Source: an uncultured Peptostreptococcus sp. (GTDB lineage: Bacteria; Bacillota; Clostridia; Peptostreptococcales; Peptostreptococcaceae). Taken from it: 32,453 nt of DNA. The DNA is taken from positions 1 to 32,453 of the forward strand of contig CAAEUW010000016.1 of NCBI GenBank assembly GCA_900759325.1, in the 5' to 3' direction. The position numbers were made by a program, and so were the translations under genes. Of this stretch, positions 7,040 through 15,976 are shown piece after piece (the stretch's first letter is position 1; the number at the start of each line of letters is the position of its first letter). Below the pieces are notes generated by a model that made no database searches, was not told the DNA's origin, and worked only from the letters and a program-made list of their open reading frames with translations.

Positions 7040-9259
7040 ATGGACCAAGTCGAAGGAAGTGTTGTCGATATTGTTTATTCGAATGATGCTAATGGCTATA
7101 CGGTAGCAAGATTAAAAATTGAAGACTATACAGAAGTGATCACTGGTTATATGCCTGGACTAACTGTCGGCGAGAATATCCTAGTCAAGGGTGAGTGGAA
7201 GGTACATGACCAATATGGTAGACAGCTAAATGTAGATTCCTACGAAATTGTGGTTCCCTCTACCATTAGTGGTATACTTTCCTTCCTATCATCAGGTGTG
7301 ATTAGGGGTGTAGGTGAGAAGACAGCCAAGAGGATAGTTGAAAGGTTTGGTTTAGAAACCCTAAATGTCATACAAAATGAGCCTGAAAGACTCCTTGAAA
7401 TTGAGGGAATTGGCAAGAAAAAACTCCAGCCCATAATAGAGAGCTACCAGGAAAATATGGGAGTTAAAAATGTAATAGTAGCCCTATCTCCCTATGGGAT
7501 CAGCCCAAGGATGAGCATGAAGATTTACAAGATTTACGGCGAAAAATCTCTAGATGTAATCAGGACAAATCCCTACCTTTTAGTGGATAGGGTAGTGGGT
7601 ATAGGATTTACAATTGCTGATGAGATAGCGCAAAAGTCAGGTGTAGAAAAAGACTCAGAATACAGGATAGAAAAGGGAATACTTCATGTCCTGAAAAACT
7701 CTATTAATAGTGGACATACCTTTTTGCCAGAGGACCTTGTGAGGTCAGAGTCACAAAAGTTGCTTGACCTCGATGTGGACCTAATCGACACTATGATATA
7801 CGAGATGGCCCTAGAGAGGAAGATAGTGATTGAAAGGCTTGGAGACTACAATATTATATACCTGGCCAAGTACCACAAGGCAGAGGTAGGTGTATGCAAT
7901 AGGTTAATTAGATTAAACTCCTATGAGCACAGGGACTTAAAAATTGATATAGATAGAGAGATAGAGAGATTTGAAGAGGACCAGTCCCTTTTCCTTGACT
8001 ATAACCAAAAGCTGGCTGTAAGAGCCGCCTTTGAAAATGGGGTTATGGTACTGACAGGAGGACCAGGAACAGGCAAGACAACCACAATTAATGCCATAAT
8101 CAACCTATTTAACTTAAACAAGAATAAGGTTGCCCTAGCAGCCCCAACAGGGCGTGCTGCTAAAAGAATGACAGAGACAACAGGTAAGGAGGCCAAGACC
8201 ATACATAGGCTTTTAGAGATGGCCTTCGATACAGATGATAGGTCTATATTTATGAAAAATGAAGAAGAACCCATAGAGGCCGACGTAATAATTGTTGATG
8301 AGTCTTCTATGATAGATATATTTCTTATGGATGCCCTATTAAAGGCAGTCTCACCAAAGACCAGACTAGTCCTGGTAGGCGATGTAGACCAACTACCATC
8401 AGTAGGGGCCGGTAATGTGCTAGGAGATATTATTTCCTCTGGTGTAATTACTACTATAAGGCTGACAGAAATATTTAGGCAGGCCCAGGAAAGCGACATA
8501 ATAGTTAATGCCCATAGGATTAATAAGGGGCAGGATATTGTTGCCAACAAAAAGGATACAGACTTTTACTTTATAAACAAGGAAGAGGATTCTGAAATAC
8601 TAGAGGAAATTAAGAGTCTAGTGAAGGGTCGTTTACCAAGTTTTTATAAGGTTGATTCCGTCAAAGACATCCAGGTCCTATCGCCAATGCGTAAGGGCTT
8701 AGCGGGTGTACATAGCCTAAATATAAACCTACAGGAGACCCTAAACCCTTCTAGGGGTGAAAGGCAGGAGGTTGAGCTTATGAAAAGGACCTTCAGGGTA
8801 GGGGACAAGGTGATGCAGATAAAGAACAACTACTCCAAAAAGTGGGAAAATGAAAAAAACACAGACTATGGAGAAGGTATCTATAATGGGGATATAGGAT
8901 ATATCTACCATATAGACAAGCATAACAAGACCATATATGTTCTTTTTGATGAATATAAAATTTTTAAGTACAAGTATGACGAGCTATCGGAGCTTGACCA
9001 CTGTTTTTGTACAACAGTCCACAAAAGTCAGGGTAGTGAGTTCCCTATAGTTGTTATACCAATGACCTGGGGACCACCTATGCTATTGAGTAGAAATCTC
9101 TTGTATACAGCTGTAACGAGGGCCAAGAAGCTGGTTGTCATAGTTGGTAACAAAAAGTATCTAGATTATATGATATCCAATAATATGAACCAGGATAGGT
9201 ATTCAAACCTGTCCTACAAGCTGACTAGTTTTAAATTAAATTCAATAATTGAAGATTAG
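7040..9259 (+). CDS. recD2: ATP-dependent DNA helicase RecD2
   Basis: RecD2 (RecD-like, YrrC family) is a 5'-3' superfamily 1B helicase acting in DNA repair without RecB or RecC. The 739-residue protein has an N-terminal OB-like part, tandem helix-hairpin-helix segments (SGVIRGVGEKTAKRIVERFG and EIEGIGKKKL, about residues 90-135), Walker A GGPGTGKTT (about 340), Walker B IIVDESSMID (about 417), the LVGDVDQLPSVGAGNVLGD motif, and a C-terminal UvrD-like TTVHKSQGSEF motif (about 657). Length and domain order are standard for Firmicute RecD2. GGAGG precedes ATG 7040. It lies just upstream of comFC, as in many clostridia. Confidence 0.95.
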   Translation: MDQVEGSVVDIVYSNDANGYTVARLKIEDYTEVITGYMPGLTVGENILVKGEWKVHDQYGRQLNVDSYEIVVPSTISGILSFLSSGVIRGVGEKTAKRIVERFGLETLNVIQNEPERLLEIEGIGKKKLQPIIESYQENMGVKNVIVALSPYGISPRMSMKIYKIYGEKSLDVIRTNPYLLVDRVVGIGFTIADEIAQKSGVEKDSEYRIEKGILHVLKNSINSGHTFLPEDLVRSESQKLLDLDVDLIDTMIYEMALERKIVIERLGDYNIIYLAKYHKAEVGVCNRLIRLNSYEHRDLKIDIDREIERFEEDQSLFLDYNQKLAVRAAFENGVMVLTGGPGTGKTTTINAIINLFNLNKNKVALAAPTGRAAKRMTETTGKEAKTIHRLLEMAFDTDDRSIFMKNEEEPIEADVIIVDESSMIDIFLMDALLKAVSPKTRLVLVGDVDQLPSVGAGNVLGDIISSGVITTIRLTEIFRQAQESDIIVNAHRINKGQDIVANKKDTDFYFINKEEDSEILEEIKSLVKGRLPSFYKVDSVKDIQVLSPMRKGLAGVHSLNINLQETLNPSRGERQEVELMKRTFRVGDKVMQIKNNYSKKWENEKNTDYGEGIYNGDIGYIYHIDKHNKTIYVLFDEYKIFKYKYDELSELDHCFCTTVHKSQGSEFPIVVIPMTWGPPMLLSRNLLYTAVTRAKKLVVIVGNKKYLDYMISNNMNQDRYSNLSYKLTSFKLNSIIED

Positions 9260-9336
9260 AAGCAGGATTTTTCATATTCGAGGTATAATAAGATAACAAA
9301 GCTAGTTTTTTTTATTAGTATAATATTTACGTAATT

Positions 9337-9359
9337 GCCTCCTAATTAAGGGGGCTTTT
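9337..9359 (+). promoter_or_regulatory. Hairpin over the comFC ribosome binding site
   Basis: GCCTCCT (9337-9343) pairs with AGGGGGC (9349-9355), one G-T pair, followed by TTTT. The right arm is also the only Shine-Dalgarno-like sequence of comFC, whose ATG is at 9360. The hairpin could be a weak terminator for recD2 or could mask translation initiation. TATAAT boxes at 9284 and 9319 lie upstream but lack a clear -35. Confidence 0.4.
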
Positions 9360-10130
9360 ATGTTTGAAAAAATTTGGAAAATCATTTTGGATATGGTCTA
9401 TCCACAGAATTTGAATTGTATATTTTGCCATATGCCAATATCTAGGTCAAATAGGTATTCCATATGTAAAAAATGCCTAGAGAAGATCATTTTTATACAC
9501 AATTCTTGTGAGTGCTGTGGAAAACCTACCATAAATACCAGCCTGGAGCTTGATAGACCAATAGAGGCTTGTCCCTATTGTCAAGGGAAGAGGTTTTTGT
9601 TTGACAGAAATATTAGCTTTATAGAGTATGGAGACCTATCAAAACTCATGATATTCAAGCTAAAATATAGTGCTAAAACCTATATGGCCAAGATAATAGG
9701 GGAAATAATGGCTGACTCCTTACTAGAATCACATCAGGACCTGGTAGCCAGGATGGATATAATCACCTTCGTTCCTCTCAATAAGAAGAGACTAGAGACT
9801 AGGGGCTTTAATCAGGCTGAGAAAATAGGAGCTTACCTGGCAGATCTTATAGGCCTGCCAATGGTAAGCCTAGTAGAAAGGGTCAAGAATACAGACAAGT
9901 TACACGGCCTATCATCACAGGAAAGAAGGAGGATGCTGAAAAATTCCTTTAAGCTAAAGGAAGAAGCCAAAGACCTAGTTTATGGTAAGAATATACTTAT
10001 AGTAGATGATATATTTACAACTGGGGCCACTGTCGATGAAATATCCAAGGTTTTAAGACTAGCAGGAGCTCAAGAGCTAGTATCTTTAACCTTTTTAACA
10101 GGAAAATACGAAAAAGATATTGACAAGTAG
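9360..10130 (+). CDS. comFC: ComF family protein (ComFC), phosphoribosyltransferase-like
   Basis: ComFC-type proteins are needed for uptake or processing of transforming DNA and carry a phosphoribosyltransferase fold. The 256-residue protein has N-terminal zinc-ribbon cysteines (CIFC near residue 20, CKKC, CECC, CPYC) and a C-terminal PRTase loop ILIVDDIFTTGAT (about residues 216-228), with the family GFNQAEKIG and HGLSSQERRRML segments between. It is full length. It follows recD2 and, at its 3' end, contains the -35 element of the promoter for the downstream structured RNA. No other competence gene is in the window, so a role in transformation is inferred from the family only. Confidence 0.9.
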   Translation: MFEKIWKIILDMVYPQNLNCIFCHMPISRSNRYSICKKCLEKIIFIHNSCECCGKPTINTSLELDRPIEACPYCQGKRFLFDRNISFIEYGDLSKLMIFKLKYSAKTYMAKIIGEIMADSLLESHQDLVARMDIITFVPLNKKRLETRGFNQAEKIGAYLADLIGLPMVSLVERVKNTDKLHGLSSQERRRMLKNSFKLKEEAKDLVYGKNILIVDDIFTTGATVDEISKVLRLAGAQELVSLTFLTGKYEKDIDK

Positions 10131-10148
10131 GGGTTAAAATTATAAACT
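10120..10148 (+). promoter_or_regulatory. Promoter of the raiA-motif-like RNA, inside the comFC 3' end
   Basis: A perfect TTGACA (10120-10125) lies within the last codons of comFC. A 17-base spacer leads to TAAACT (10143-10148). The predicted start, about 10155-10156, coincides with the first base of the closing stem of the RNA. Confidence 0.72.
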
Positions 10149-10155
10149 AAATAAA

Positions 10156-10357
10156 GTATTTAGGTCTGTGGTTGAAAGTCCAAGCCAGTCGCGGGCAAAA
10201 GGATCCACGTAAGCTACTCCTAAAAATTGGAGAGTGAGCATGGCGCGGCTTAGAGGTAAGTCCTGCCGAGAAAATCGAGAGGATTAGTAGTGCGGTAACC
10301 CCAAAGCGAAAGTTCCAGCAGGCGAGTGTGGGGTCAAAGACCAGGTCAGCTAAATAC
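10156..10357 (+). ncRNA. Structured non-coding RNA, probable raiA-motif RNA
   Basis: About 200 GC-richer, non-coding bases are bounded by a perfect 8-bp closing stem, GTATTTAG (10156-10163) with CTAAATAC (10350-10357). A dedicated promoter sits immediately upstream and a strong terminator begins at 10358. Internal conserved-looking pieces include GGTTGAAAGTCCAAGCC, CTCC/GGAG at 10217-10232 and AAAGCGAAAG. raiA-motif RNAs are a known family of Firmicutes and Actinobacteria, typically next to comFC and just before raiA/hpf; the position after comFC and before secA fits exactly. Assignment is by context and architecture, not covariance scoring. Here hpf is missing, so a cis role on that gene is excluded at this locus. 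Some segments resemble group II intron domain I, but there is no intron-encoded protein or domain V nearby. Confidence 0.7.
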
Positions 10358-10402
10358 AAAAAGCTTTTTACTAGTAGCCACTAGTAAAAAGCTTTTTTCT
10401 TT
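10358..10402. terminator. Bidirectional intrinsic terminator between the RNA and folT
   Basis: AAAAAGCTTTTTACTAGT (10358-10375) is the reverse complement of the sequence at 10380-10397, with loop AGCC. T-rich tails exist on both strands, so it can end the plus-strand RNA and the minus-strand folT transcript. Confidence 0.9.
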
Positions 10403-10438
10403 TATAGGATATTTGCTGTATCCCATTTATATTGTAGG

Positions 10439-10978
10439 CTAGGCAGCCCTAAATTTTTCAAATAACTTATGTTTTTCCATTACCCTACCAAAGGCATAGA
10501 TAAGACCTACCTTTATAGGTAACATTACTATGAACCTGATTAATCTAGGTATAGCAAATAGCTTTGCACCGTAAAGTATATTTAACCAAATAGGTGTAAG
10601 GATTAGGACAGTGATGATACCCTCAATTAAGACACATATAGTTACACGCTTTACTGTTAGCTCCTGCTTATACAAGAAGATACCGAAAATAACTCCTGAA
10701 ATAATGCTATTTAGGGTAAAGCCTGGGAAAAATGGTCCACTTGGTCTCACTATATACTGGATTATGTCCGAAATACCCCCAACAACTCCTCCTACAAGGG
10801 GACCGTATAGCATACCAGTCAAGGCTAAGGCCAGGAAGCTAAAGGATATCTCCATTATATTTGAAAATACAATCCTAAAAAAGTCAATAATTACGGCTAC
10901 TGCCATCAGCAAGGCTGAACCAGTTATAGTTCTGATATCCCTAAGACTTTCAGATTTTAAGCTAATAGTTTTTTTCAA
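10439..10978 (-). CDS. folT: ECF transporter S component, folate (FolT) family
   Basis: Substrate-binding membrane subunit of an energy-coupling factor vitamin transporter; it would work with EcfA, EcfA' and EcfT encoded elsewhere. About 179 residues with five or six hydrophobic segments; the ALTGMLYGPLVGGVVGGISDIIQYIVRPSGPFFPGFTLNSIISGVIFG stretch is typical of the FolT-like group. An ATG at 10996 (minus strand) opens the frame but lacks a ribosome binding site, and the sequence right after it, AGAGGTGA, is itself a good Shine-Dalgarno for TTG 10978; the TTG start (MKKTISLKS) is preferred. No tetrahydrofolate riboswitch is visible upstream. It is the only minus-strand gene here and occupies the place where hpf is expected. 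Folate specificity is family-level inference. Confidence 0.72.
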   Translation of the reverse strand: MKKTISLKSESLRDIRTITGSALLMAVAVIIDFFRIVFSNIMEISFSFLALALTGMLYGPLVGGVVGGISDIIQYIVRPSGPFFPGFTLNSIISGVIFGIFLYKQELTVKRVTICVLIEGIITVLILTPIWLNILYGAKLFAIPRLIRFIVMLPIKVGLIYAFGRVMEKHKLFEKFRAA

Positions 10979-11113
10979 TAAATATTCACCTCTCATTTTA
11001 GTTATATTTATGTAATTTAATGTATATTATAAATTACTGCAATATATTCATAATATATTAGATTTAAATAAAAATCAATACTAAAAAATCTTTTAACTAT
11101 TCAAAACTACGTA

Positions 11114-11126
11114 TTTGTGGTAAAAT
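11114..11126 (+). promoter_or_regulatory. Putative extended -10 promoter of secA
   Basis: TTTGTGG followed by TAAAAT (11121-11126): a TG one base before the -10, with no clear -35. It matches the boxes before glmM and prfB. Confidence 0.45.
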
Positions 11127-11174
11127 AGACTATGTACGAATAATTTTGTAAGTAAATAAAAGAGGAGGACGTGA

Positions 11175-13865
11175 ATGAGTTTTTTAGACAGCCTTTTTAA
11201 TATGGCAGATAAAAAAGATTTAAAGCAGTTTAGTAAGATTGCTGATCAGATAGATGCGGCTGGGGAAAAATATGCAGCCATGACAGATGCAGAGCTTAAG
11301 GCCATGACACCTGAGTTCAAAGAAAGACTAAAGAATGGACAAACACTTGACGATATACTAGTAGATGCCTTTGCAGTTGTAAGGGAAGCTTCAACAAGAA
11401 TACTAGGTATGAGACACTTTAAGGTCCAGCTAATAGGTGGTATGGTTTTACACCAGGGACGTATAGCCGAGATGAAGACAGGTGAAGGTAAGACCCTTGT
11501 TGCCACTTGTCCAGTATACCTAAATGCCCTAGAAGGCAAGGGTGTACACGTTGTAACAGTTAATGACTATCTTGCAAAGCGTGACCGTGATCAGATGGCA
11601 AAGATATATGAGTTCCTAGGTCTATCTGTAGGTGTAATAGTTCATGGACAGTCACCTCAGGTAAGAAAGCAGCAGTATGATTGTGATATCACATATGGTA
11701 CTAACAATGAGTATGGCTTCGACTACCTGAAGGATAACATGGTTATACACGAAGAACAGATGGTTCAGAGGGGTCTTAACTATGCTATTGTCGATGAGGT
11801 TGACTCAATCCTAGTCGATGAAGCAAGGACACCACTTATCATATCAGGACCTGGAGACAAGTCTACCCACCTATATTCAGATGCTAATGTATTTATACTT
11901 ACGCTGAATGAGGATGATTATGAGAAGGAAGAAAAGGATAAGGCAGTTTCTCTTACAGAAACTGGTATAAAGAAGGCAGAAGTATACTTCAATGTAGATA
12001 ACATAACTACTATGGAACATACAGAGCTTTACCATCATATCAACCAGGCCCTAAAGGCCCATACAATAATGAAGAAGGATGTTGACTATGTAGCCAAGGA
12101 TGACGAGATAATAATCGTTGACGAATTTACAGGCCGTTTGATGTTTGGTAGAAGGTATTCAGATGGTCTACACCAGGCAATCGAAGCCAAGGAAGGCTTG
12201 ACGATTCAGAGAGAATCAAAGACTCTAGCTACAATTACATTCCAGAACTACTTTAGAATGTATACGAAGCTATCTGGTATGACAGGTACAGCAAAGACAG
12301 AGGAAGAAGAATTTAAGTCAATCTACAAGATGGACGTATTCCAAGTTCCAACTAACAAGCCATTGTTGAGAAAGGACCTAGCAGATTCTGTATATGCCAA
12401 TCAGTTGGCTAAGTTCAGGGCAGTTGCTAGGGATATAAAGGAAAGACATGAAAGGAAGCAACCGGTCCTAGTAGGTACTGTTTCAATAGAAAAGTCTGAG
12501 TTACTTTCAAGTATATTGGCAGAAGAGGGAATAGCCCATGAAGTATTGAATGCCAAGTTCCACGAAAAGGAAGCAGAGATTATAGCCCAGGCAGGTAGAC
12601 TAGGTGCCGTTACGATTGCGACAAATATGGCAGGTAGAGGTACCGACATACTACTAGGTGGTAACCCATCATTCATGGCTCTAAAGGAAATGAAGAGGTT
12701 GAACTTCACTGACGAGATGATCAACAGGGTAAATTCAGCCAATGAAGTAGCCGGTGTTGAAGCCAATGAAGAATATGATGCAGCAAGAAAGACATATAAG
12801 AAGTTGTATGAAGAGTATAAGTTGCAGACTGATGCTGAACAGCTAGAGGTTATAGAAGCCGGTGGTCTATGTATATTGGGTACAGAGAGACATGAGTCTC
12901 GTAGAATAGATAACCAGTTAAGAGGTCGTGCTGGTCGTCAGGGTGACCCAGGTGAGTCTAGGTTCTATATAGGACTTGATGACGATCTAATGAGACTATT
13001 TGGTAGTGAAAGAGTCCAGGGTCTGCTTGAAAAGCTTGGTCTTGATGATGAAACTCCAATTGAGCATAGGATGCTTACTAAGTCAATCGAAAATGCACAG
13101 AAGAAGGTCGAAGGAAAGAACTTCGGTATCAGAAAGCATGTCCTTGAATATGACGATGTAATGAACAAGCAGAGAGAAATAATATATGCTGAAAGAAGAA
13201 GAGTCTTATCTGGAGAGAACCTACAAGACCAGATTCAGATGATGATGAGGGATGTAATTACAGAATCTGTAGCCCTTTATACTGATGAAAAGGAAGAATT
13301 TGATCACGCTGGTTACAGGGCTCATATGTATAGAAAGTACCTGCCAGGTGGGGTGATAGATGACCTTAACTTTGCTGAGATGACATCATCTGAAGCTCTT
13401 GAAGCTACATATGAAAGGCTATTAGCCCTTTACACAGAAAAGGAAGAGTTTATAGGATCTGAGAGAATGAGGGAAGTAGAAAGAGTAATACTACTTCAGT
13501 CAGTAGACAACCACTGGATAGACCATATAGATGCCATGGATCAGCTGCGTCAGGGTATAGGTCTTAGGGCTATTGGTCAGATAGACCCAGTTATAGCCTA
13601 CAAGATGGAAGGCTTTGATATGTTTGATGAAATGAACAAGCTGATAAGGGAAGATACAGTTTCTTACCTATTCAATATACAGATAGAAGTTCCAGTAGAG
13701 AGAAAGGCGGTAGTTGATGTAGACAGCCTAGAATCTCCTGATATGGACGGTGTAGATAGAAAGCCAAGTAAGTCTACACCAGAACATGTAGAGGAAAAGA
13801 TTGGTAGAAATGATCCTTGCCCATGTGGAAGTGGAAAGAAGTATAAGAACTGTTGTGGTAAGTAG
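11175..13865 (+). CDS. secA: Preprotein translocase ATPase SecA
   Basis: SecA drives unfolded preproteins through SecYEG at the membrane. The 896-residue protein is full length: Walker A MKTGEGKT (about residue 100-107), Walker B/DEAD-like IVDEVDSILVDEARTPLIISG (about 205), preprotein cross-linking and scaffold domains, the second nucleotide-binding domain with ATNMAGRGTDILLGG (about 485) and LRGRAGRQGDPG, and a C-terminal zinc-binding tail NDPCPCGSGKKYKNCCGK. AGAGGAGG precedes ATG 11175. In clostridia prfB normally follows directly; here a block of about 14 kb intervenes. A second SecA elsewhere cannot be excluded. Confidence 0.97.
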   Translation: MSFLDSLFNMADKKDLKQFSKIADQIDAAGEKYAAMTDAELKAMTPEFKERLKNGQTLDDILVDAFAVVREASTRILGMRHFKVQLIGGMVLHQGRIAEMKTGEGKTLVATCPVYLNALEGKGVHVVTVNDYLAKRDRDQMAKIYEFLGLSVGVIVHGQSPQVRKQQYDCDITYGTNNEYGFDYLKDNMVIHEEQMVQRGLNYAIVDEVDSILVDEARTPLIISGPGDKSTHLYSDANVFILTLNEDDYEKEEKDKAVSLTETGIKKAEVYFNVDNITTMEHTELYHHINQALKAHTIMKKDVDYVAKDDEIIIVDEFTGRLMFGRRYSDGLHQAIEAKEGLTIQRESKTLATITFQNYFRMYTKLSGMTGTAKTEEEEFKSIYKMDVFQVPTNKPLLRKDLADSVYANQLAKFRAVARDIKERHERKQPVLVGTVSIEKSELLSSILAEEGIAHEVLNAKFHEKEAEIIAQAGRLGAVTIATNMAGRGTDILLGGNPSFMALKEMKRLNFTDEMINRVNSANEVAGVEANEEYDAARKTYKKLYEEYKLQTDAEQLEVIEAGGLCILGTERHESRRIDNQLRGRAGRQGDPGESRFYIGLDDDLMRLFGSERVQGLLEKLGLDDETPIEHRMLTKSIENAQKKVEGKNFGIRKHVLEYDDVMNKQREIIYAERRRVLSGENLQDQIQMMMRDVITESVALYTDEKEEFDHAGYRAHMYRKYLPGGVIDDLNFAEMTSSEALEATYERLLALYTEKEEFIGSERMREVERVILLQSVDNHWIDHIDAMDQLRQGIGLRAIGQIDPVIAYKMEGFDMFDEMNKLIREDTVSYLFNIQIEVPVERKAVVDVDSLESPDMDGVDRKPSKSTPEHVEEKIGRNDPCPCGSGKKYKNCCGK

Positions 13866-13950
13866 TTTCTAGCATAAGCCAGCAGGAAATAGTATTTAAT
13901 CACAATTACAAGATGAATAGGCCTAGAATGTAGGTAAATAAGTAAGTTTA

Positions 13951-13997
13951 AATGGCACAGGTATTTAAGAAATCAAATATCTGTGCTATTATTTATA
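13951..13997 (+). terminator. Probable terminator of secA
   Basis: A 16-bp inverted repeat (13951-13966 with 13975-13990) with two G-T pairs and an 8-base loop, followed by ATTTATAT rather than a clean T run. Nothing else is recognised between secA and the next gene apart from a small CTAGG/CCTAG repeat near 14011-14024. Confidence 0.55.
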
Positions 13998-14077
13998 TAT
14001 AGGTATTTTGCTAGGAAGACCTAGTTTAGATGTATCTATATACATGAGGGCCTCTAAGGCTTAGAAGGGAGAAATAT

Positions 14078-15748
14078 ATGGAAAAATCTCTTTTGATTAG
14101 TATTACGATGAATATTGATTTACCATCCCTAGTTTCTTATGAGGATGGGACTATCCTCTGTCAAAATAAGCAAATAGGGTCTGTTTGTGATTTTTTGGGT
14201 TTAAGAAACCTAGATAATACCAGGCAGCTAGATATAGAAGAGTTATTGGAAAAGACATTGGGTCCTATGTCCTTTAGGATAAGGAACACCTCTCTAATTG
14301 GTAAAAAATATGAGGTTTATATAGATGGTAAGGATGTTTGCTACTGGTATATCTTCAATAATGACCTAACTATAGATGCAGGCATAAAGAATGTAATCGA
14401 GCATATAGATGAGATAATCGTTGTCTTTAATGAAATGGGTATATTGCAGAAGATGAATAGCATCTGTGACCAGATCCTGCCCTTTAAGAGAAAGGATGTT
14501 TTGAAAAAGAGTATAGATGAGTTAGTTAAAGATGGTAAAGTTTCAAATCCTGTCATTACTGAGATGATAGAAAAAAAGAAGAAGGTCTATAGGGAGATCG
14601 TATACCCAAATGGCAAGGTTATATCCTATACTGCGATTCCCCACTATGATGTAAATGGCAACTTCAAGGGTGGAGTTTTGACAGGCCGTGATGTATCCAG
14701 GTTGATAAACCTAGCCAAGATATCTAGTGAAAATAATGAAAATGTAGTTGAATATATCAGTGCCAGTGAAGAGATGAAGCAGGTAAAGGCCATAGTAGAG
14801 AGGGTTGCACCTTCAGATGCCTCTATATTTATAATGGGAGAATCTGGTGTTGGTAAGGAAATAATAGCTAGGAGCCTCTGGTCTAAGAGTAAGAGGTGTA
14901 ATGGTCCTTTTGTAAGCATTAACTGTGCCTCTATACCTGAGGAACTGATAGAGTCAGAGCTCTTTGGTTATGAAAAGGGAGCCTTTACCGGGGCCAATAA
15001 GGAAGGTAAGATGGGGCTTATGGAGGCTGCTGATGGCGGCACCCTATTCTTGGATGAGATAGGAGAGATGCCACTTAAGACCCAGAAAAAGTTCCTGCGT
15101 GCCATCCAGGAAAATGCCATAATGAGGATTGGTAGCACCAAGTCCAAGCATATAGATGTAAGGTATGTCTGTGCTACAAACAAGACCCTTGATGAACTGA
15201 GGGACGAAAGAATCTTTAGGCAGGATCTTTACTATAGACTAAATGTAATACCAGTAGTTGTGCCACCTCTAAGAGACAGGAGGGATGATATCCTGCCTAT
15301 TACAGACTATTATATAAACTACTTCAATGAAAGGTATAATAGAAATGTAAGCTTGTCAACTGAGGCCAGGGCTAGGATGGTAGAAAACGACTGGAAGGGT
15401 AATATAAGAGAGCTTAAAAACGTTGTAGAGAGACTGGTTATCCTGTCACCACAGGAAAATATCTACCTGGAACAGGTTGAAAGGATTCTTACTCTTGAAA
15501 GTAATGAGGATATAATAGAAAGTAAAAAGCTTGAAGATAAGCCTTCTACTATAAGAGGTGATAGGGGGGATACTAGCCTGGTGATAAAGGATATTATGAA
15601 TATAGATGATGCCCATAGGCTGGTTGAACAAGAAATCCTTAAGAATGCAGTTAAAAAATATGGAAATATAACTAAGGCTGCCAAGGCAGTGGGTATAAAT
15701 CCGTCCACTGTGTATAGAAAAATAAAAAGTGGATATATAAAGCTATAA
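14078..15748 (+). CDS. Sigma-54-dependent transcriptional activator (PAS/AAA+/Fis-type HTH)
   Basis: Bacterial enhancer-binding protein that remodels sigma-54 RNA polymerase at -24/-12 promoters using ATP. Of 556 residues, the first about 210 form a sensory region, with a PAS-like segment (about 110-210, including VYREIVYPNGKVISYTAIPHYDVNGNFKGGVLTGRDVS). The AAA+ domain (about 225-460) has Walker A GESGVGKE (254-261), the sigma-54-contacting loop GAFTGA (301-306), Walker B GGTLFLDEIGEM and the arginine-finger region FRQDLYYRLNVIPV. A Fis-type helix-turn-helix ends the protein (NITKAAKAVGINPSTVYRKIKSG). The two sigma-54 promoters at 18242 and 19960 make it the likely local activator of the permease and had operon. 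The signal it senses is unknown; an amino acid or 2-hydroxy/2-oxo acid is plausible. Confidence 0.92.
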   Translation: MEKSLLISITMNIDLPSLVSYEDGTILCQNKQIGSVCDFLGLRNLDNTRQLDIEELLEKTLGPMSFRIRNTSLIGKKYEVYIDGKDVCYWYIFNNDLTIDAGIKNVIEHIDEIIVVFNEMGILQKMNSICDQILPFKRKDVLKKSIDELVKDGKVSNPVITEMIEKKKKVYREIVYPNGKVISYTAIPHYDVNGNFKGGVLTGRDVSRLINLAKISSENNENVVEYISASEEMKQVKAIVERVAPSDASIFIMGESGVGKEIIARSLWSKSKRCNGPFVSINCASIPEELIESELFGYEKGAFTGANKEGKMGLMEAADGGTLFLDEIGEMPLKTQKKFLRAIQENAIMRIGSTKSKHIDVRYVCATNKTLDELRDERIFRQDLYYRLNVIPVVVPPLRDRRDDILPITDYYINYFNERYNRNVSLSTEARARMVENDWKGNIRELKNVVERLVILSPQENIYLEQVERILTLESNEDIIESKKLEDKPSTIRGDRGDTSLVIKDIMNIDDAHRLVEQEILKNAVKKYGNITKAAKAVGINPSTVYRKIKSGYIKL

Positions 15749-15857
15749 ATATCTGAAATATATTTGTGATATATCTCGAAATCGTTGAAAAATTCTGAAG
15801 TATAAATAAAAAATTGACTTGATAGCTATAAATCCATCTACCCTATATAAAAATAAT

Positions 15858-15889
15858 AAAAATTCCCTTTTTTAGGGGATTTTTATTTA
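15858..15889 (+). terminator. Intrinsic terminator of the sigma-54 regulator gene
   Basis: AAAAATTCCC (15858-15867) pairs with GGGGATTTTT (15875-15884), followed by ATTTAT. Confidence 0.7.
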
Positions 15890-15898
15890 TATAAGTGA

Positions 15899-15927
15899 TT
15901 TACAAGGTATAAAAGAGGGAATACAAT
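15899..15927 (+). promoter_or_regulatory. Promoter of the surface protein gene
   Basis: TTTACA (15899-15904), a 17-base spacer, TACAAT (15922-15927). It lies just after the preceding terminator and about 50 bases before the start codon, so this gene has an independent sigma-A-type promoter. Confidence 0.6.
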
Positions 15928-15976
15928 ATAATATATTTTATTTTAACATATTAAAACGGAGAGATGGAGGAATTAA

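Noticed and set aside
7999..8550. Minus-strand 183-codon frame inside recD2
   Set aside because: It is a shadow of a well-conserved helicase gene; no start signal and a low-complexity Ser/Val/Leu composition.
10160..10357. Group II intron 5' half (GTTGAAAGTCC-like segments) in the intergenic RNA
   Set aside because: There is no GTGYG 5' end, no reverse transcriptase and no domain V nearby, and a closing stem plus terminator bound it as a small RNA.
10147..10359. Minus-strand reading frame of 70 codons over the structured RNA
   Set aside because: It is antisense to a promoter-stem-terminator unit, has no ribosome site and no recognisable protein.
10611..11015. Plus-strand 134-codon frame opposite folT
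   Set aside because: The minus strand encodes a coherent ECF membrane protein with a ribosome site; the plus-strand frame has no family resemblance.
10979..11110. Tetrahydrofolate riboswitch upstream of folT
   Set aside because: The region is almost pure AT on the minus strand and has none of the conserved THF aptamer segments.
13954..13969. Possible sigma-54 promoter before the activator gene (TGGCAC at 13953-13958)
   Set aside because: The -12 half is TTTAAG without the required GC, and the sequence is the left arm of the secA terminator stem.
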